A model generated the notes under the pieces. That model was not told the origin of the DNA and did no database searches. It saw nothing but the letters and a program-made list of their open reading frames with translations. Below are positions 10,201-18,290 of a DNA stretch of 64,000 nt, in pieces. The position numbers were made by a program, and so were the translations under genes. Source of the DNA: Arachidicoccus soli (lineage in GTDB: Bacteria; Bacteroidota; Bacteroidia; Chitinophagales; Chitinophagaceae); the NCBI RefSeq assembly GCF_003600625.1, contig NZ_CP032489.1, forward strand, positions 2,418,001 to 2,482,000, read 5' to 3'. Numbering within the stretch: position 1 is the first letter of the stretch; every line of letters starts with the position of its first letter.

Positions 10201-10520
10201 GTGTCCTGATGAGTGAAAGCAATTATAGCGATGCTTATATTTTCCCTTATGCCTATAAAGAATTAGGGATCGGTAAATTGATAGGCATGCCCGTAGCCGG
10301 CACCGGCACTGCTGTTTGGTGGGAAAGGCAGATTGATCCGACCTTGATATTTGGCATACCGATGATTGCGACTATTGGCAAAGAAAACCGTCCTACAGAA
10401 GGTTTGCAGATAGAACCGGACATTCGCGTGCCTTTACCTTATGAAGATTTTCTTAAGGGCAAAGACGATCAATTGGAAGCAGCCGTTAAAGAAATGCTGA
10501 AAGAATCCGGACAGCAATAG
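7257..10520 (+). CDS. Tricorn-type S41 peptidase with WD40-like propellers
   Basis: A 1087-residue exported protease. A signal peptide (1-20, ending AFSQ) is followed by two TolB/WD40-like propeller regions recognised from repeated SPDGK, SPDDQ and SPDSK turns over residues 30-330 and 330-700. A lysine/threonine-rich linker lies at about 570-605. A PDZ domain (about 770-880, with ITEVIAGGPIDLA) is followed by the S41 core at about 900-1060. Catalytic residues expected for tricorn can be placed: His in LDVSHSGGRY, nucleophile Ser in SNYSDAYIFP, and Glu in KENRPTEG. Tricorn proteins degrade peptides; in Bacteroidota these periplasmic forms are probably scavenging or processing enzymes. Single gene with its own terminator. 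Confidence 0.9.
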   Translation: MKKQLLLLAFLFPVVMAFSQITPLWMQTPSISPDGKTIAFEYKGHLYTVNATGGTAQPLTIEASHDMMPVWSHDGKYIAFASDRYGNFDVYIMPAKGGTAKRLTFFSGNDYPYDFSPDDQTVLFASARNAPAKSVRFSIALFKNIYSIPVTGGRPLLISAAGMENAHYNSNGSEIVFEDIKGYEDAFRKHATSAVTRDIWIMNLANNTYRKISDFKGEDRNPVFSKDDKTIYYLSEKSGTLNVYSTGVNSNAEEKQLTSFKENPVRYLSSSENNTLCFTWNGEIYTLNGNGTPQKVAIQINNDGGDNVEKKLHIGGNVSEFAVSPNGKEVAFVNRGEIFVAAVENGETKRITNTPQQERMVQWSPDGRSLIYATERGDSWDIYKTSIVRKDEPYFYASTILKEEPVIATDKDEYQPKYSPDGKEIAYIEERNILKVYNIATKKTITLLPPGHNYSYSDGDWDFSWSPDSKWIITDDENGYFASSNAALIKADGSQKIIYPVSSGFGETNNKWEMGGKMLTWESDKLGRKSLADQGSREVDIYGVFLDKKAYNEFMLSKEDFALLKDKEKNGDTTKTKADDTKTAAVKTKTDKKLADKDSTKELKLDLTDLENREVRLTINSSSISDYALNNDGSKVYYLAAFEKGYDLWVTEPRTHDTRILAKLSGSPSSLEISKDGKSLFLSSGGGLLKVDAESGKITPVKIDGTMLLDASAERTYIFEHAWRQVKKKLYDPKLGNVNWGNYKKVYARFLPHINNNYDFQILLSELLGELDVSHSGGRYYPNNQNGDKTAALGLLYDETYKGDGVKITEVIAGGPIDLAKSKIKPGDILEAIDGAPITSNTNWNELLNNKEGKNTLLSFSGSAGKWDEVIRPISLGDESGLMYKRWTKIMEKMVDRLSGGKIGYVHVEGMNDGSFRETFDRVMGKDRDKKALIVDTRFNGGGWLHDDLVTFLSGKSYLKFAPQGNLLKSGEPMNKWQKPSCVLMSESNYSDAYIFPYAYKELGIGKLIGMPVAGTGTAVWWERQIDPTLIFGIPMIATIGKENRPTEGLQIEPDIRVPLPYEDFLKGKDDQLEAAVKEMLKESGQQ

Positions 10521-10542
10521 AAGCAACTAGATGTCAATAAGG

Positions 10543-10579
10543 AGCAGTTGTCCCTATGGGGGCAGCTGCTTTTTTTTTG
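10543..10579 (+). terminator. Rho-independent terminator
   Basis: Twelve-pair stem AGCAGTTGTCCC / GGGGCAGCTGCT (two G-U pairs), loop TATG, then a run of nine T. Closes the tricorn-like gene. Confidence 0.88.
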
Positions 10580-10623
10580 CATAATTCACCCTGGAATACC
10601 AAGCAATTAAACCGAACCCAGGT

Positions 10624-10657
10624 AATTAAAGTAAATAGTATGGTAATTACTTTAATT
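10624..10657. promoter_or_regulatory. 11-bp perfect inverted repeat (operator candidate)
   Basis: AATTAAAGTAA at 10624-10634 and its exact complement TTACTTTAATT at 10647-10657, with 12 bases between. The right arm overlaps the -7 box of the next gene. The position suits repression by a dimeric regulator, although the arms are AT-rich and could also be a weak hairpin. Confidence 0.45.
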
Positions 10658-10660
10658 TTG
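10653..10660 (+). promoter_or_regulatory. -7 box TAATTTTG
   Basis: Perfect TAnnTTTG match 22 bp before the TTG start of the UbiA-like gene and overlapped by the inverted repeat at 10624-10657. Confidence 0.5.
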
Positions 10661-10682
10661 TCAGGTATTAAAATCATCTTAC

Positions 10683-11594
10683 TTGAAAAATAAATTCTTC
10701 CAATCTATTTTTTTCGGCAACTACTTCGTTGGTCTTTTAGCCATAGCCTTAAATATCGAATCAACTTTAGAGTTGGGGCTTCCCTATAATACGTTTTTTT
10801 ATTTTGTCTTGATATTTGCAGCACCCACTGTTTATTATACTTATGCTTATACGAATGCCAATGTTTATAAATTACATACCAATCCAAGGTCACACTGGTA
10901 TTTTGTCAATAAGCGTTTTGTACAATGGAGCCAGGTAGTGTTGGCCATTTTATGCATCCTCGTTCTTAGTTACTTAACTATTCACTACTTTGATAATTTA
11001 ATGGTGCTGCCTTTTAGTTATTGGCTTTCCGCTTGCGTTATTATTCTTGCAGGGCTATTGTATTATGGTCTGTTACCCAAATTTATTTTTAAATATAATC
11101 TGCGAAATACAGGATGGCTAAAGGCATTCGTGATAGGGTTTGTTTGGGCCTGTACGGCCAATGTGCTGCCCCTGCTGATGTTACGTATTGAATATAGAGG
11201 AGCCTATCCCATTTCCAATTTATGGATCTGGCTGTTCATTAATAATTGGATGTTTTGTACCGTAAATGCCATTATGTTTGATATAAAAGACTATCCGACC
11301 GATGCCAATAAACATTTAAGGACCTTTGTGGTAAGCTTTGGTTTACGCAAAACCATTTATTATATACTGATACCCCTTTCGATTATTGGTATGATAGCAT
11401 TTTTTGTGTTTGGCTATATTAATCATTTTAGCTTTATGCAATTACTCTTTAAGACCCTGCCTTTTATACTCACCATTTATCTGGCTTATCGTTTGCATAG
11501 AAGGCAATCCAATATTTTCTATTTAGTTGTTATCGACGGTTTGATATTTTTTAAAGCCATTTGTGGTATTATCGCCGTCCATTTTGCGCATTAA
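10683..11594 (+). CDS. UbiA-like polytopic membrane protein
   Basis: 303 residues, about eight or nine membrane segments. Around residues 196-222 it has NAIMFDIKDYPTDANK followed by LRTFVVSFGLRK, which resembles the second aspartate motif of UbiA prenyltransferases and the TxxxxxG segment after it. The first motif (NDxxDxxxD) is not visible: the matching place, near TYAYTNANVYKLHTNPRSHW, has only one Asn-rich patch. It may therefore be a diverged or non-catalytic member. The only start that fits the frame is TTG at 10683. The next gene, a methyltransferase, begins one base after its stop, so the two are surely co-transcribed. A lipid-soluble prenylated substrate modified by both is a reasonable guess, not shown. 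Confidence 0.55.
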   Translation: MKNKFFQSIFFGNYFVGLLAIALNIESTLELGLPYNTFFYFVLIFAAPTVYYTYAYTNANVYKLHTNPRSHWYFVNKRFVQWSQVVLAILCILVLSYLTIHYFDNLMVLPFSYWLSACVIILAGLLYYGLLPKFIFKYNLRNTGWLKAFVIGFVWACTANVLPLLMLRIEYRGAYPISNLWIWLFINNWMFCTVNAIMFDIKDYPTDANKHLRTFVVSFGLRKTIYYILIPLSIIGMIAFFVFGYINHFSFMQLLFKTLPFILTIYLAYRLHRRQSNIFYLVVIDGLIFFKAICGIIAVHFAH

Positions 11595-11595
11595 G

Positions 11596-12237
11596 ATGAA
11601 AAAAAAATACACCAATAATTACGATAAGATTGCACCTGTTTACGACTTTTTAAGCAGGATGGTTTATTTGAATGCGCAAAGAAAAGCGCAGATACATCAG
11701 TTAAACTACCTACCACCCGGCAGCAGGCTTCTTATTATCGGTGGGGGTAGCGGCTGGATCTTAGAAGCCATTGCCCATAAGTATAAGGAAGGTTTGGAAA
11801 TTGTTTACGTAGAGATCTCCGGGAAGATGATGCAGCTTGCCAGGGCAAGAACTTACGGCAACAATAAAGTCCAGTTTATAGAGCAGGATCTGGCAGATTA
11901 TCATTCCGATTTAAAATTTGATGTCGTACTGACCGCCTTTTTATTTGATAATTTCACCAGAGAACAGACGGAGAAAGCCTTTCCTCAAATACATTCCTAT
12001 TTAAAAGAAAATGGTTTATGGTGCTATTGCGATTTTTGCATAACCCAAGAAAAAGGAAAATGGTGGAAATCAGGAATGCTAAAAATGATGTACTTATTTT
12101 TTAGATCCTTAGGGATGGTAGAAACAGATCATCTGATAGACATGCGTCCTTATTTTGCAGCTCATAATTATTCTATCCAAGAAGCGGCATTTTATTATCA
12201 GGGTTTTATTCAATCCATCATATACAGCAGGGAGTAA
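11596..12237 (+). CDS. Class I SAM-dependent methyltransferase
   Basis: 213 residues from the ATG at 11596, chosen because it lies one base after the stop of the UbiA-like gene and begins with KKKYTNNYDKIAPVYDFLSR, a normal N-terminus for small lipid methyltransferases. Motif I is LLIIGGGSGWILEAI (about 35-49), the acidic ribose-binding residue follows in IVYVEIS, and the post-I segment is FDVVLTAFLFDNF. The tail has a short hydrophobic helix (MLKMMYLFFRSLGMV) that could dock at a membrane, as in quinone methyltransferases. The tight coupling to a UbiA-like protein points to a membrane lipid or quinone-like acceptor, but the substrate is unknown. Confidence 0.75.
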   Translation: MKKKYTNNYDKIAPVYDFLSRMVYLNAQRKAQIHQLNYLPPGSRLLIIGGGSGWILEAIAHKYKEGLEIVYVEISGKMMQLARARTYGNNKVQFIEQDLADYHSDLKFDVVLTAFLFDNFTREQTEKAFPQIHSYLKENGLWCYCDFCITQEKGKWWKSGMLKMMYLFFRSLGMVETDHLIDMRPYFAAHNYSIQEAAFYYQGFIQSIIYSRE

Positions 12238-12303
12238 ATATTTCTATAATGATATCATTTTATGTCCCACTGACTAGAATGATCGCAAAAAATCTAATTA
12301 TGC

Positions 12304-12311
12304 TATATTTG
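12304..12311 (+). promoter_or_regulatory. -7 box TATATTTG
   Basis: Perfect TAnnTTTG match 36 bp upstream of the M42 peptidase ATG. Confidence 0.5.
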
Positions 12312-12347
12312 CTTCTCTAGTAAAAACAAATTATTACAACAAAGATT

Positions 12348-13466
12348 ATGGCAAAGACTAAGAAAACAAAAGAGACAAAACCCTCCATCCTCAATGATGC
12401 GTCTTTATCTTTTTTAAAAGATTATATCAACAATGCATCCCCTGTCGGCTTTGAAAGCAGCGGTCAAAAATTATGGCTCGATTACCTGAAACCTTATATT
12501 GACGAGTATTTCACCGATGCTTACGGCACAGCCGTTGGCGTTATCAATCCAGAACATCCTTATAAAGTCGTGATAGAGGCCCACGCTGACGAGATCAGCT
12601 GGTTTGTCAACTATATTACGGAGCAAGGGTTTATCTATTTAAAAAGAAATGGTGGTGTCGATCATCAAATAGCACCCGCCAAACGCGTCTGGATCCATGG
12701 CAAAAAAGGTCCGGTAAAAGCTGTTTTCGGCTGGCCCGCCATTCACACCAGACACAACCCGGACACGAAAGAGCCGCAACCAAAACCAGATAATTTGTTT
12801 TTAGACTGTGGCGCTAAAAGCAAAAAAGAAGTAGAAGCCTTAGGCATCCATGTAGGCGCAGTCATAACCTATGAGGATGGATTTGACGAATTAGCCAATG
12901 GACATTTTATCGGACGCGCTTTTGACAACCGCATCGGCGGTTTTATGATTGCCCAGGTTGCCCGATTATTAAAAGAGCATAAACAAACCTTACCCTTTGG
13001 TCTTTATATCGTGAACGCCGTGCAAGAAGAAATCGGCCTGCGAGGCGCAGAGATGATAGCCCGACGTATCAAGCCAGATGTAGCCATCATTACCGATGTC
13101 ACCCACGATACACAAACGCCTTTTATCAATAAAAATATTGAAGGAGACACCAGCTGTGGCAAAGGTCCGGCGCTGACATACGGTCCGGCAGTGCAAAATA
13201 AATTATTACAATTCATCCAAGACGTAGCCAAGAAAAATAAAATAGACGTACAGTTACGTGCCACCAGCCGCAGCACGGGAACAGACACAGACAGTTTTGC
13301 TTACGCCAATGATGGTTGCCCTTCAGCTTTAATTTCTATTCCATTGCGTTATATGCATACTACAGTAGAAATGTTACATAAAGATGATATCACACAGACT
13401 GTTCAACTGATGTACGATACGCTGAAAGCACTTAAGCCAGAAACCAGTTTTAGTTATTTTGATTAA
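12348..13466 (+). CDS. M42 family metallo-aminopeptidase
   Basis: A 372-residue cytoplasmic peptidase of the glutamyl aminopeptidase/deblocking aminopeptidase family, usually a dodecameric shell with two metal ions per subunit. Metal and catalytic residues are all visible: EAHADEISW (His/Asp), GRAFDNRIGG (bridging Asp), NAVQEEIGLRGAE (catalytic and ligand Glu pair), ITDVTHDTQ (Asp ligand) and MHTTVEM (His ligand). Length is slightly above the usual 350, owing to a lysine-rich N-terminal extension. It probably finishes peptide breakdown to free amino acids. It is a single gene with its own promoter box; a hairpin follows the stop. Confidence 0.9.
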   Translation: MAKTKKTKETKPSILNDASLSFLKDYINNASPVGFESSGQKLWLDYLKPYIDEYFTDAYGTAVGVINPEHPYKVVIEAHADEISWFVNYITEQGFIYLKRNGGVDHQIAPAKRVWIHGKKGPVKAVFGWPAIHTRHNPDTKEPQPKPDNLFLDCGAKSKKEVEALGIHVGAVITYEDGFDELANGHFIGRAFDNRIGGFMIAQVARLLKEHKQTLPFGLYIVNAVQEEIGLRGAEMIARRIKPDVAIITDVTHDTQTPFINKNIEGDTSCGKGPALTYGPAVQNKLLQFIQDVAKKNKIDVQLRATSRSTGTDTDSFAYANDGCPSALISIPLRYMHTTVEMLHKDDITQTVQLMYDTLKALKPETSFSYFD

Positions 13467-13478
13467 GGAAAGTATAGG

Positions 13479-13507
13479 CCCTGTTCGTGATTTCCTTCCA
13501 CGGACAG
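13479..13507. terminator. Hairpin after M42 gene
   Basis: CCTGTTCGTG / CACGGACAGG with one G-U pair and a nine-base loop, 12 bp past the stop. There is no proper T run, so termination is uncertain. Confidence 0.4.
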
Positions 13508-13634
13508 GTCCAAAAAATCCAATGGTTAGCCTTAACCTGATAAAAGGCACATGCATAAAAATGTAATACCCTTGCTCTCATAGCAGGTTTCACTCAGGCA
13601 ACAAGCGCCGCCCAAGCAATTAAATTCTCAATCC

Positions 13635-15179
13635 ATGATATACATAGATGCTGCCTTTATTTATCTTAAAATAAAAAAGACCCTGCGACACTCCGCAGTC
13701 TTAGCTGTATTATTTTTTCTATCCATAACTGCAGCCTATTGTCATGAAACAGCCTCCTATCATTATGATTTTAATCAGCGTTGTGATGAAGCCTATGAGT
13801 CTATAATGTCCATGAAGATGGAAGAAGGCCGTCGACAATTACAGTTGGAATTACAACAAAACCCGACCAACCTAATCCCTGTCTTTCTTGCTAACTATGC
13901 CGATTTTCTGACTTTAATTTTTAACGGTTCACCAGAAGATTATGCCAGGATGAAACCATTAATGGAAGATCGGTTAAACAAGTTAGATATGGGCGATAAA
14001 TCCTCGCCCTGGTATAACTACTGTAAAGCCGAACTTAACTTTCAGGGAGCCTTTATACATCTGCGTTTTAATGAATTTGTATCCGGGGGATTTCAATTTA
14101 GAAAATCCTTCTTACAATTAAAAACCAACCATAATAAATTTCCTCAATTTAAATACAACAATATCCTCCTTGGCCTTGAAGAAGCAATCGTGGGGAGTGC
14201 TCCGGATAACTATAAATGGATCACTAATTTGTTGGGGATGAGAGGAAGTATTAGAGGAGGTGTAGCCAAGATAGTCAGCTATTTAAATCATAGTCAGGAT
14301 AACGATACGCATCTTAAAACAGAAGCAATACTTTATTATTGTTATTTAAAATTCTATTTATTAGAAGATAGGAAAGAGACCTGGAACTACATCAATGATA
14401 GTCATTTAGACACCAAAAACAACCTGCTGTTTGCCTATATGAAGTCAAACCTGGCCTTAGATGACAATAAGGCGAGTTTAGCAGAGCAGGTTATAGAAGC
14501 AAGAAACCAAAGCAGTGCCTATTTAAATGTACCCTTGTTTAATAGTCAATTAGGGATAGCCCTGTTGGACAAAATGGATGATAATGCAGTGGTTTATTTA
14601 AAAAGGTTTATCAAAGAATACAAGGGCAGTATCTACTTAAAAAATATTTATCAAAAGCTGAGTTACTATTATTTGGCAAAAGGAGATATCAATAATGCCC
14701 GGTTGTATAAACAGCAGATTCTACAAGCAGGCAGTCAAGAGGTAGATGCAGACAAATATGCGCAACGTTATGCCAAGTCCCCTGGGCTTCCCAATGTGTT
14801 TATACTGAGAGCTAAGTTATATTGTGATGGCGGGTATTATACCAGGGCCTTAGACGAATTAGGCAAACAAAAACCAGAGGAGCTTAAGAGTCTTGCAGAA
14901 AAATTAGAATATTATTACCGTTATGGTCATATATGTAATTTAATCGGGAAGAAGGATGCAGCCATATCCTGCTATAAGGAAACGATACAATTGGGTAAAG
15001 AAAGTCAAGAACAATTTGCGGCGCGAGCAGCTTTAGAATTAGGGCAGCTCTATGAGGATTCCGGTCAAAAAGCCAGCGCCATAGAAAATTATCAATTATG
15101 TCTATCCTTTAAAAACCATGACTTTCAGTCCTCCATAGACCAGAAGGCTAAATCGGGAATCAATCGTTTAGGCAGATAA
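13635..15179 (+). CDS. Exported TPR-repeat protein
   Basis: 514 residues. A hydrophobic segment at about 18-36 (SAVLAVLFFLSITAAYCHE) serves as signal peptide or anchor; the ATG used gives a rather long N-region and a later start is possible, but no better one is evident. The rest is all-helical. Recognisable TPR units lie in the C-terminal 150 residues (for example RALDELGKQKPEELKSLAEK and DAAISCYKETIQLGKESQEQ). No catalytic motif is present. Such periplasmic TPR proteins usually scaffold other proteins. No operon partner is close on either side, and the gene marks the left border of the rearranged island. Confidence 0.7.
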   Translation: MIYIDAAFIYLKIKKTLRHSAVLAVLFFLSITAAYCHETASYHYDFNQRCDEAYESIMSMKMEEGRRQLQLELQQNPTNLIPVFLANYADFLTLIFNGSPEDYARMKPLMEDRLNKLDMGDKSSPWYNYCKAELNFQGAFIHLRFNEFVSGGFQFRKSFLQLKTNHNKFPQFKYNNILLGLEEAIVGSAPDNYKWITNLLGMRGSIRGGVAKIVSYLNHSQDNDTHLKTEAILYYCYLKFYLLEDRKETWNYINDSHLDTKNNLLFAYMKSNLALDDNKASLAEQVIEARNQSSAYLNVPLFNSQLGIALLDKMDDNAVVYLKRFIKEYKGSIYLKNIYQKLSYYYLAKGDINNARLYKQQILQAGSQEVDADKYAQRYAKSPGLPNVFILRAKLYCDGGYYTRALDELGKQKPEELKSLAEKLEYYYRYGHICNLIGKKDAAISCYKETIQLGKESQEQFAARAALELGQLYEDSGQKASAIENYQLCLSFKNHDFQSSIDQKAKSGINRLGR

Positions 15180-15393
15180 ACCAAGAATAGCAGGCCAGTC
15201 ATAGCCTGCAGAAATAACATCCTGCCATAAGCAGGGAACTAGGCTAAGCCTTCATGCTTCTGTTTAAGTAGCAGCGATACAATAATGCAAAAGCGTATAA
15301 TATTGCAAAGAAGCATAACAAGTCAAAAAAAAATGCTGTTTTTTTTCTATAAATATTATCTTTATTAACGTTAAGCGCTTATAACTTGTCACT

Positions 15394-16392
15394 ATGCATA
15401 CCCACAAACTTGCTTGGAATATTATTACAAATGCCCATTACCTGTGGAGAAACCGCAATAAAGAACTACGATGATCTATTGAAAGGTTAAAAGAAATAGA
15501 GATCGCTTTAGGCGGTAACTTTGATCAATTCACCTTTAAAAAAATCACGGAAAGTTATGCTGTTTTTACGCCGCTATTATTTGACGCATTTACTGCATTG
15601 AGAGACAGACATACCACTAAAAAAGAAAAAGAGCGCTTATTGCATTATTTTATCTGCAGTTCTTTATTTGATAATTTCTGTGACAACAACGAACAGCCTT
15701 CAACTGATTTATATAAAATCTCTTTTTTTCCTGAAAGCTATTCGTTCACTTCATTTGAAGAGCATGCATTTATACAGTCAAACACCTATCTTAAAAACAA
15801 TATCTTAGACCCGGAGCAATATAAAAAAGCCTGCGAAGCACTATATAATTCCCAAATCTGTTCGACCACACAATCAGATTGTCAGATCACTGACGAAGAA
15901 ATAAAAGATATAACAAGGCAGAAAGGTGGTTATTCGCTAATGCTCTGCTCTTTTTATCTGGATGAAATATCGAGTACCTTAGAACAACAATGTTGGTACC
16001 ATATTGGTGAAATTATCCAGTTAAATGATGACCTCTTTGACATATACAAAGATTGTAATGATAAAATTGCCACTTTAGCCAATAGGATGCAGGACGCTTA
16101 TGCTTTTCATCATTTTTTTATCAGCTCTTTTAAGAATATTGAAAAAGAGATCTGGCAGCTTCCCTACCCTAATAAATCTAAGCAATACCTTATCAATTCT
16201 TTAATTGGTATAAGTGCTATTGGGCTTGTGGCCATCAGGCACCTGCAAAAAATTCAGCGAGCAAGCCAGCGCTTACCCGATCTAAAAACCTTAACACATC
16301 ATGAACTGGTCATCGATATGGAAAAAATAACCAATAGATTACGCTGCATTAAATGGTACCTAAAGTTACAAACATCCAGGAAAGCAGTTTAA
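15394..16392 (+). pseudogene. Class I isoprenoid-synthase-like gene, interrupted by in-frame TGA
   Basis: Starting at ATG 15394 one frame gives 26 codons, a TGA at 15472-15474, and then runs on without a shift to 16392 (332 codons in all). The part after TGA contains two acidic blocks: FDNFCDNNE (about residue 92 of the full frame) and QLNDDLFDIYKD (about 209), like the two metal-binding motifs of trans-prenyltransferases and class I terpene synthases, in an all-helical protein of suitable length. It resembles proteins annotated as class 1 isoprenoid biosynthesis enzymes in Bacteroidota. Substrate is unknown. The shorter frame from the TTG at 15598 lacks only the first helices and could still be made. 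An internal 445 bp recurs at 18836-19280. Confidence 0.6.
15760..16204 (+). repeat. 445-bp repeat, source copy in the isoprenoid-synthase-like gene
   Basis: Matches 18836-19280 without a gap and with only scattered substitutions; its first part also recurs before 21946. This copy is embedded in the longest reading frame and is taken as the original. Confidence 0.9.
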
Positions 16393-16997
16393 ATAAACAA
16401 GAAGCTTTCTATTAAAGCCCTGTTCTATTGCTTTAACCTCAGGACAAGTTTACCCATAGGAAAGTGATACACGATTCTAGGCCAAACTGGTACATTTATT
16501 CCAATGGAAACTGGCACAGTAAAGTTGCCTTCTTAATCTATTGCGACATTTTTTGTATCACCTATATCCCATAGTCCCCATTCCTCTTCAATAGCGTATA
16601 TCACATAGAAAAAAACAACTATTTTTTATGAAGAAATATTCCAATCCCTGTTCACTCATAATTCTTTCAAAAACCACATCAGCAAATTGCTGCACGTCTA
16701 TTTTTTTTGCCCGTCAACTTTATTGATTTCAGCAGCATCCACATGCCGAACCATCGGTAATTCAACAAAGTTATCCGTTTCCTGTGTCAATACTTCGAGG
16801 TCATTCTGTACGTTATGCAATGAAAAGGCTATAATTCAATCGGTTGTTCAGGATGATGTGCCACAATGCCGACAAATTAGCCCCTAAGGTAAAGTAGCAA
16901 TGGTGCTGACCGGAACAATCTAAACCAACTGTTTAGATCTAGGTATGGAAGTACCTTTATCATTGATAGACAAATAATTATTCTTCCTGTTTTCAGA
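16393..16997 (-). other. Gene-free stretch with decayed minus-strand coding remnants
   Basis: About 600 bp without an intact gene. On the minus strand, short pieces still look protein-like: LTQETDNFVELPMVRHVDAA (around 16790-16730), then FERIMSEQGLEYFF and, after a shift and a stop, GNFTVPVSIGINVPVW (around 16530-16480). They look like a gene lost by several frameshifts. The family was not recognised. Confidence 0.4.
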
Positions 16998-17687
16998 TTA
17001 TAATTTTCTTCCTCTTTTTTGTTTGTACGCAATAGTTTTCGATTCTAATTTGGGTAAAACACTATTAGGATTATCTAACATAAGCTCGAATCTTTTTTCA
17101 AAACCAGTCCAATTAAATTCATTGCTGATTAGTTCTATGGGCTTTGTAAAATCTATATTTCCAAAATGAAACATGGCTTTGAGTGCGAGCGTATCGGTAA
17201 ATCCCTTATACTTCTCTTGGAAAGAAGACAATATCTGTTGTAAAGAAAGGAACTCAGATATAAAAGCAATGTCAACAAAATCTTTTAATCGTTTTCCATT
17301 GCTTTCAATAATGGCGTAAATTTTCATTGCGGCGATTTCTTTTACCGATGCCATGCGAATATTGTCTATGACTACCGGATTGTCTAACCAAAGGTGATTA
17401 TGGTTAAAGAAATCGCATTTGATTGTACCGATATAACCTCTCGTACCGGTATCTGAAAAACTGTTTTGGATGTAAGCATATTTGTCATGTAATTTTTCAA
17501 ATACCCGAAGAACATTAAAATCTTTATCGGTGAAAAGGTCAATATCAATGCTTTTTCTGTGGCCAATTAGTAAAGATAATGCCGTCTCTCCGACAAGTCG
17601 AAAATTATGCATTTCATTATCTTTCATTAACTCATTAAGCAAAGAAAGTATTTCGGGTGAAACTGTATTTGTATGAAGTTGATTCAT
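16998..17687 (-). CDS. AbiEii/AbiGii-type nucleotidyltransferase toxin
   Basis: A 229-residue cytoplasmic nucleotidyltransferase-fold protein. The defining segment is LVGETALSLLIGHRKSIDID followed by LFTD at about 36-59: the family's G-(GE)-T-AL loop, GHR, and the two metal-binding aspartates. The following KIYAIIESNGKRLKDFVDIA block matches the downstream D/K motif of AbiEii proteins. AbiEii enzymes add nucleotides to RNA and stop growth, acting in phage abortive infection. The start overlaps the stop of the upstream DUF6922 gene by 4 bp (ATGA), so they are translationally coupled as antitoxin then toxin. All key residues look intact, which makes this the best preserved stress/defence pair in the island. 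Confidence 0.85.
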   Translation of the reverse strand: MNQLHTNTVSPEILSLLNELMKDNEMHNFRLVGETALSLLIGHRKSIDIDLFTDKDFNVLRVFEKLHDKYAYIQNSFSDTGTRGYIGTIKCDFFNHNHLWLDNPVVIDNIRMASVKEIAAMKIYAIIESNGKRLKDFVDIAFISEFLSLQQILSSFQEKYKGFTDTLALKAMFHFGNIDFTKPIELISNEFNWTGFEKRFELMLDNPNSVLPKLESKTIAYKQKRGRKL

Positions 17688-18001
17688 TCTCTCCAGTGTT
17701 TTTTTCCGGATAGGCTATTTTGGTAACTCAATAATTCCTCCAAAGGCACTTTTAAGAATTTATGCACAAAATTTATATCCTTGCTTGGTAAAGTTTCAAT
17801 GTTTTTAATTTCATTAATGACCGTCTTTTCTCCATACATATTTAGGATAGCGTACCAATCATTGAGCGTCCCTAATTCTACTACTCGCTCAACGACAATA
17901 TGCTTTGCTTTGAAATAGTCAAAACTTTTCAAATCCACGTCCCACAACAGTCCCGTAAATAATTTTGCTTCTTTATATTTTTTGTAATCTGTAAGAATCA
18001 T
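17684..18001 (-). CDS. DUF6922-like partner (probable antitoxin of AbiEii)
   Basis: 105 residues, soluble. The pattern KLFTGLLWDVDLKSFDYFKA, then VVERVVELGTLNDWYAILNM and YGEKTVINEIKNIETLPSKD, matches the small DUF6922-type proteins that commonly precede AbiEii nucleotidyltransferases in Bacteroidota. By position it is expected to be the antitoxin, perhaps also the repressor of the pair, although biochemical proof for this family is lacking to my knowledge. It overlaps the toxin start by 4 bp. Just upstream on the same strand lies a decayed ORF that ends 38 bp before its ATG, so the operon may once have been longer. Confidence 0.75.
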   Translation of the reverse strand: MILTDYKKYKEAKLFTGLLWDVDLKSFDYFKAKHIVVERVVELGTLNDWYAILNMYGEKTVINEIKNIETLPSKDINFVHKFLKVPLEELLSYQNSLSGKKHWRE

Positions 18002-18039
18002 ATTAGATTTTTCTGAGGTCAGGAATCGCCTCCATTTAT

Positions 18040-18290
18040 AGTAAATTCCATCTTAAAAAGCTTGTATTGCTCCCGTAAGTACTGATAATAATCATTCAAC
18101 ATATCAAAGTTATCGACTTAGGACATAACCACCTTATTATAAAAAAAAGTTACTGAACGCTTTTCATTTATCCGCACAGATATCAATATTTCAGTATTAG
18201 GGTTTTCCTTATATTCTTCATTCCATTCTAATCGAAAATAAGCTGCAAATATGGATTGATACAGGTTTTGGACTTATGACAGCAAAATCC
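18040..18290 (-). pseudogene. Decayed unknown ORF within repeat copy A
   Basis: Minus-strand reading gives SIFAAYFRLEWNEEYKENPN followed by TEILISVRINEKRSVTFFYN, a TAA, then in the same frame VDNFDMLNDYYQYLREQYKL and a short tail to a TGA at about 18029. There is no start codon in front. Copy B (21112 onward) has the same internal TAA, so that lesion predates the duplication. Family not recognised. Confidence 0.4.

Noticed and set aside
15188-15210. Hairpin GCAGGC / GCCTGC after the TPR gene as terminator
   Set aside because: Short stem without T run; not strong enough to report.
17684-18001. AbiEi-type antitoxin for the AbiEii toxin
   Set aside because: The partner lacks the winged-helix AbiEi pattern and is half its size; the DUF6922-like pattern fits instead.
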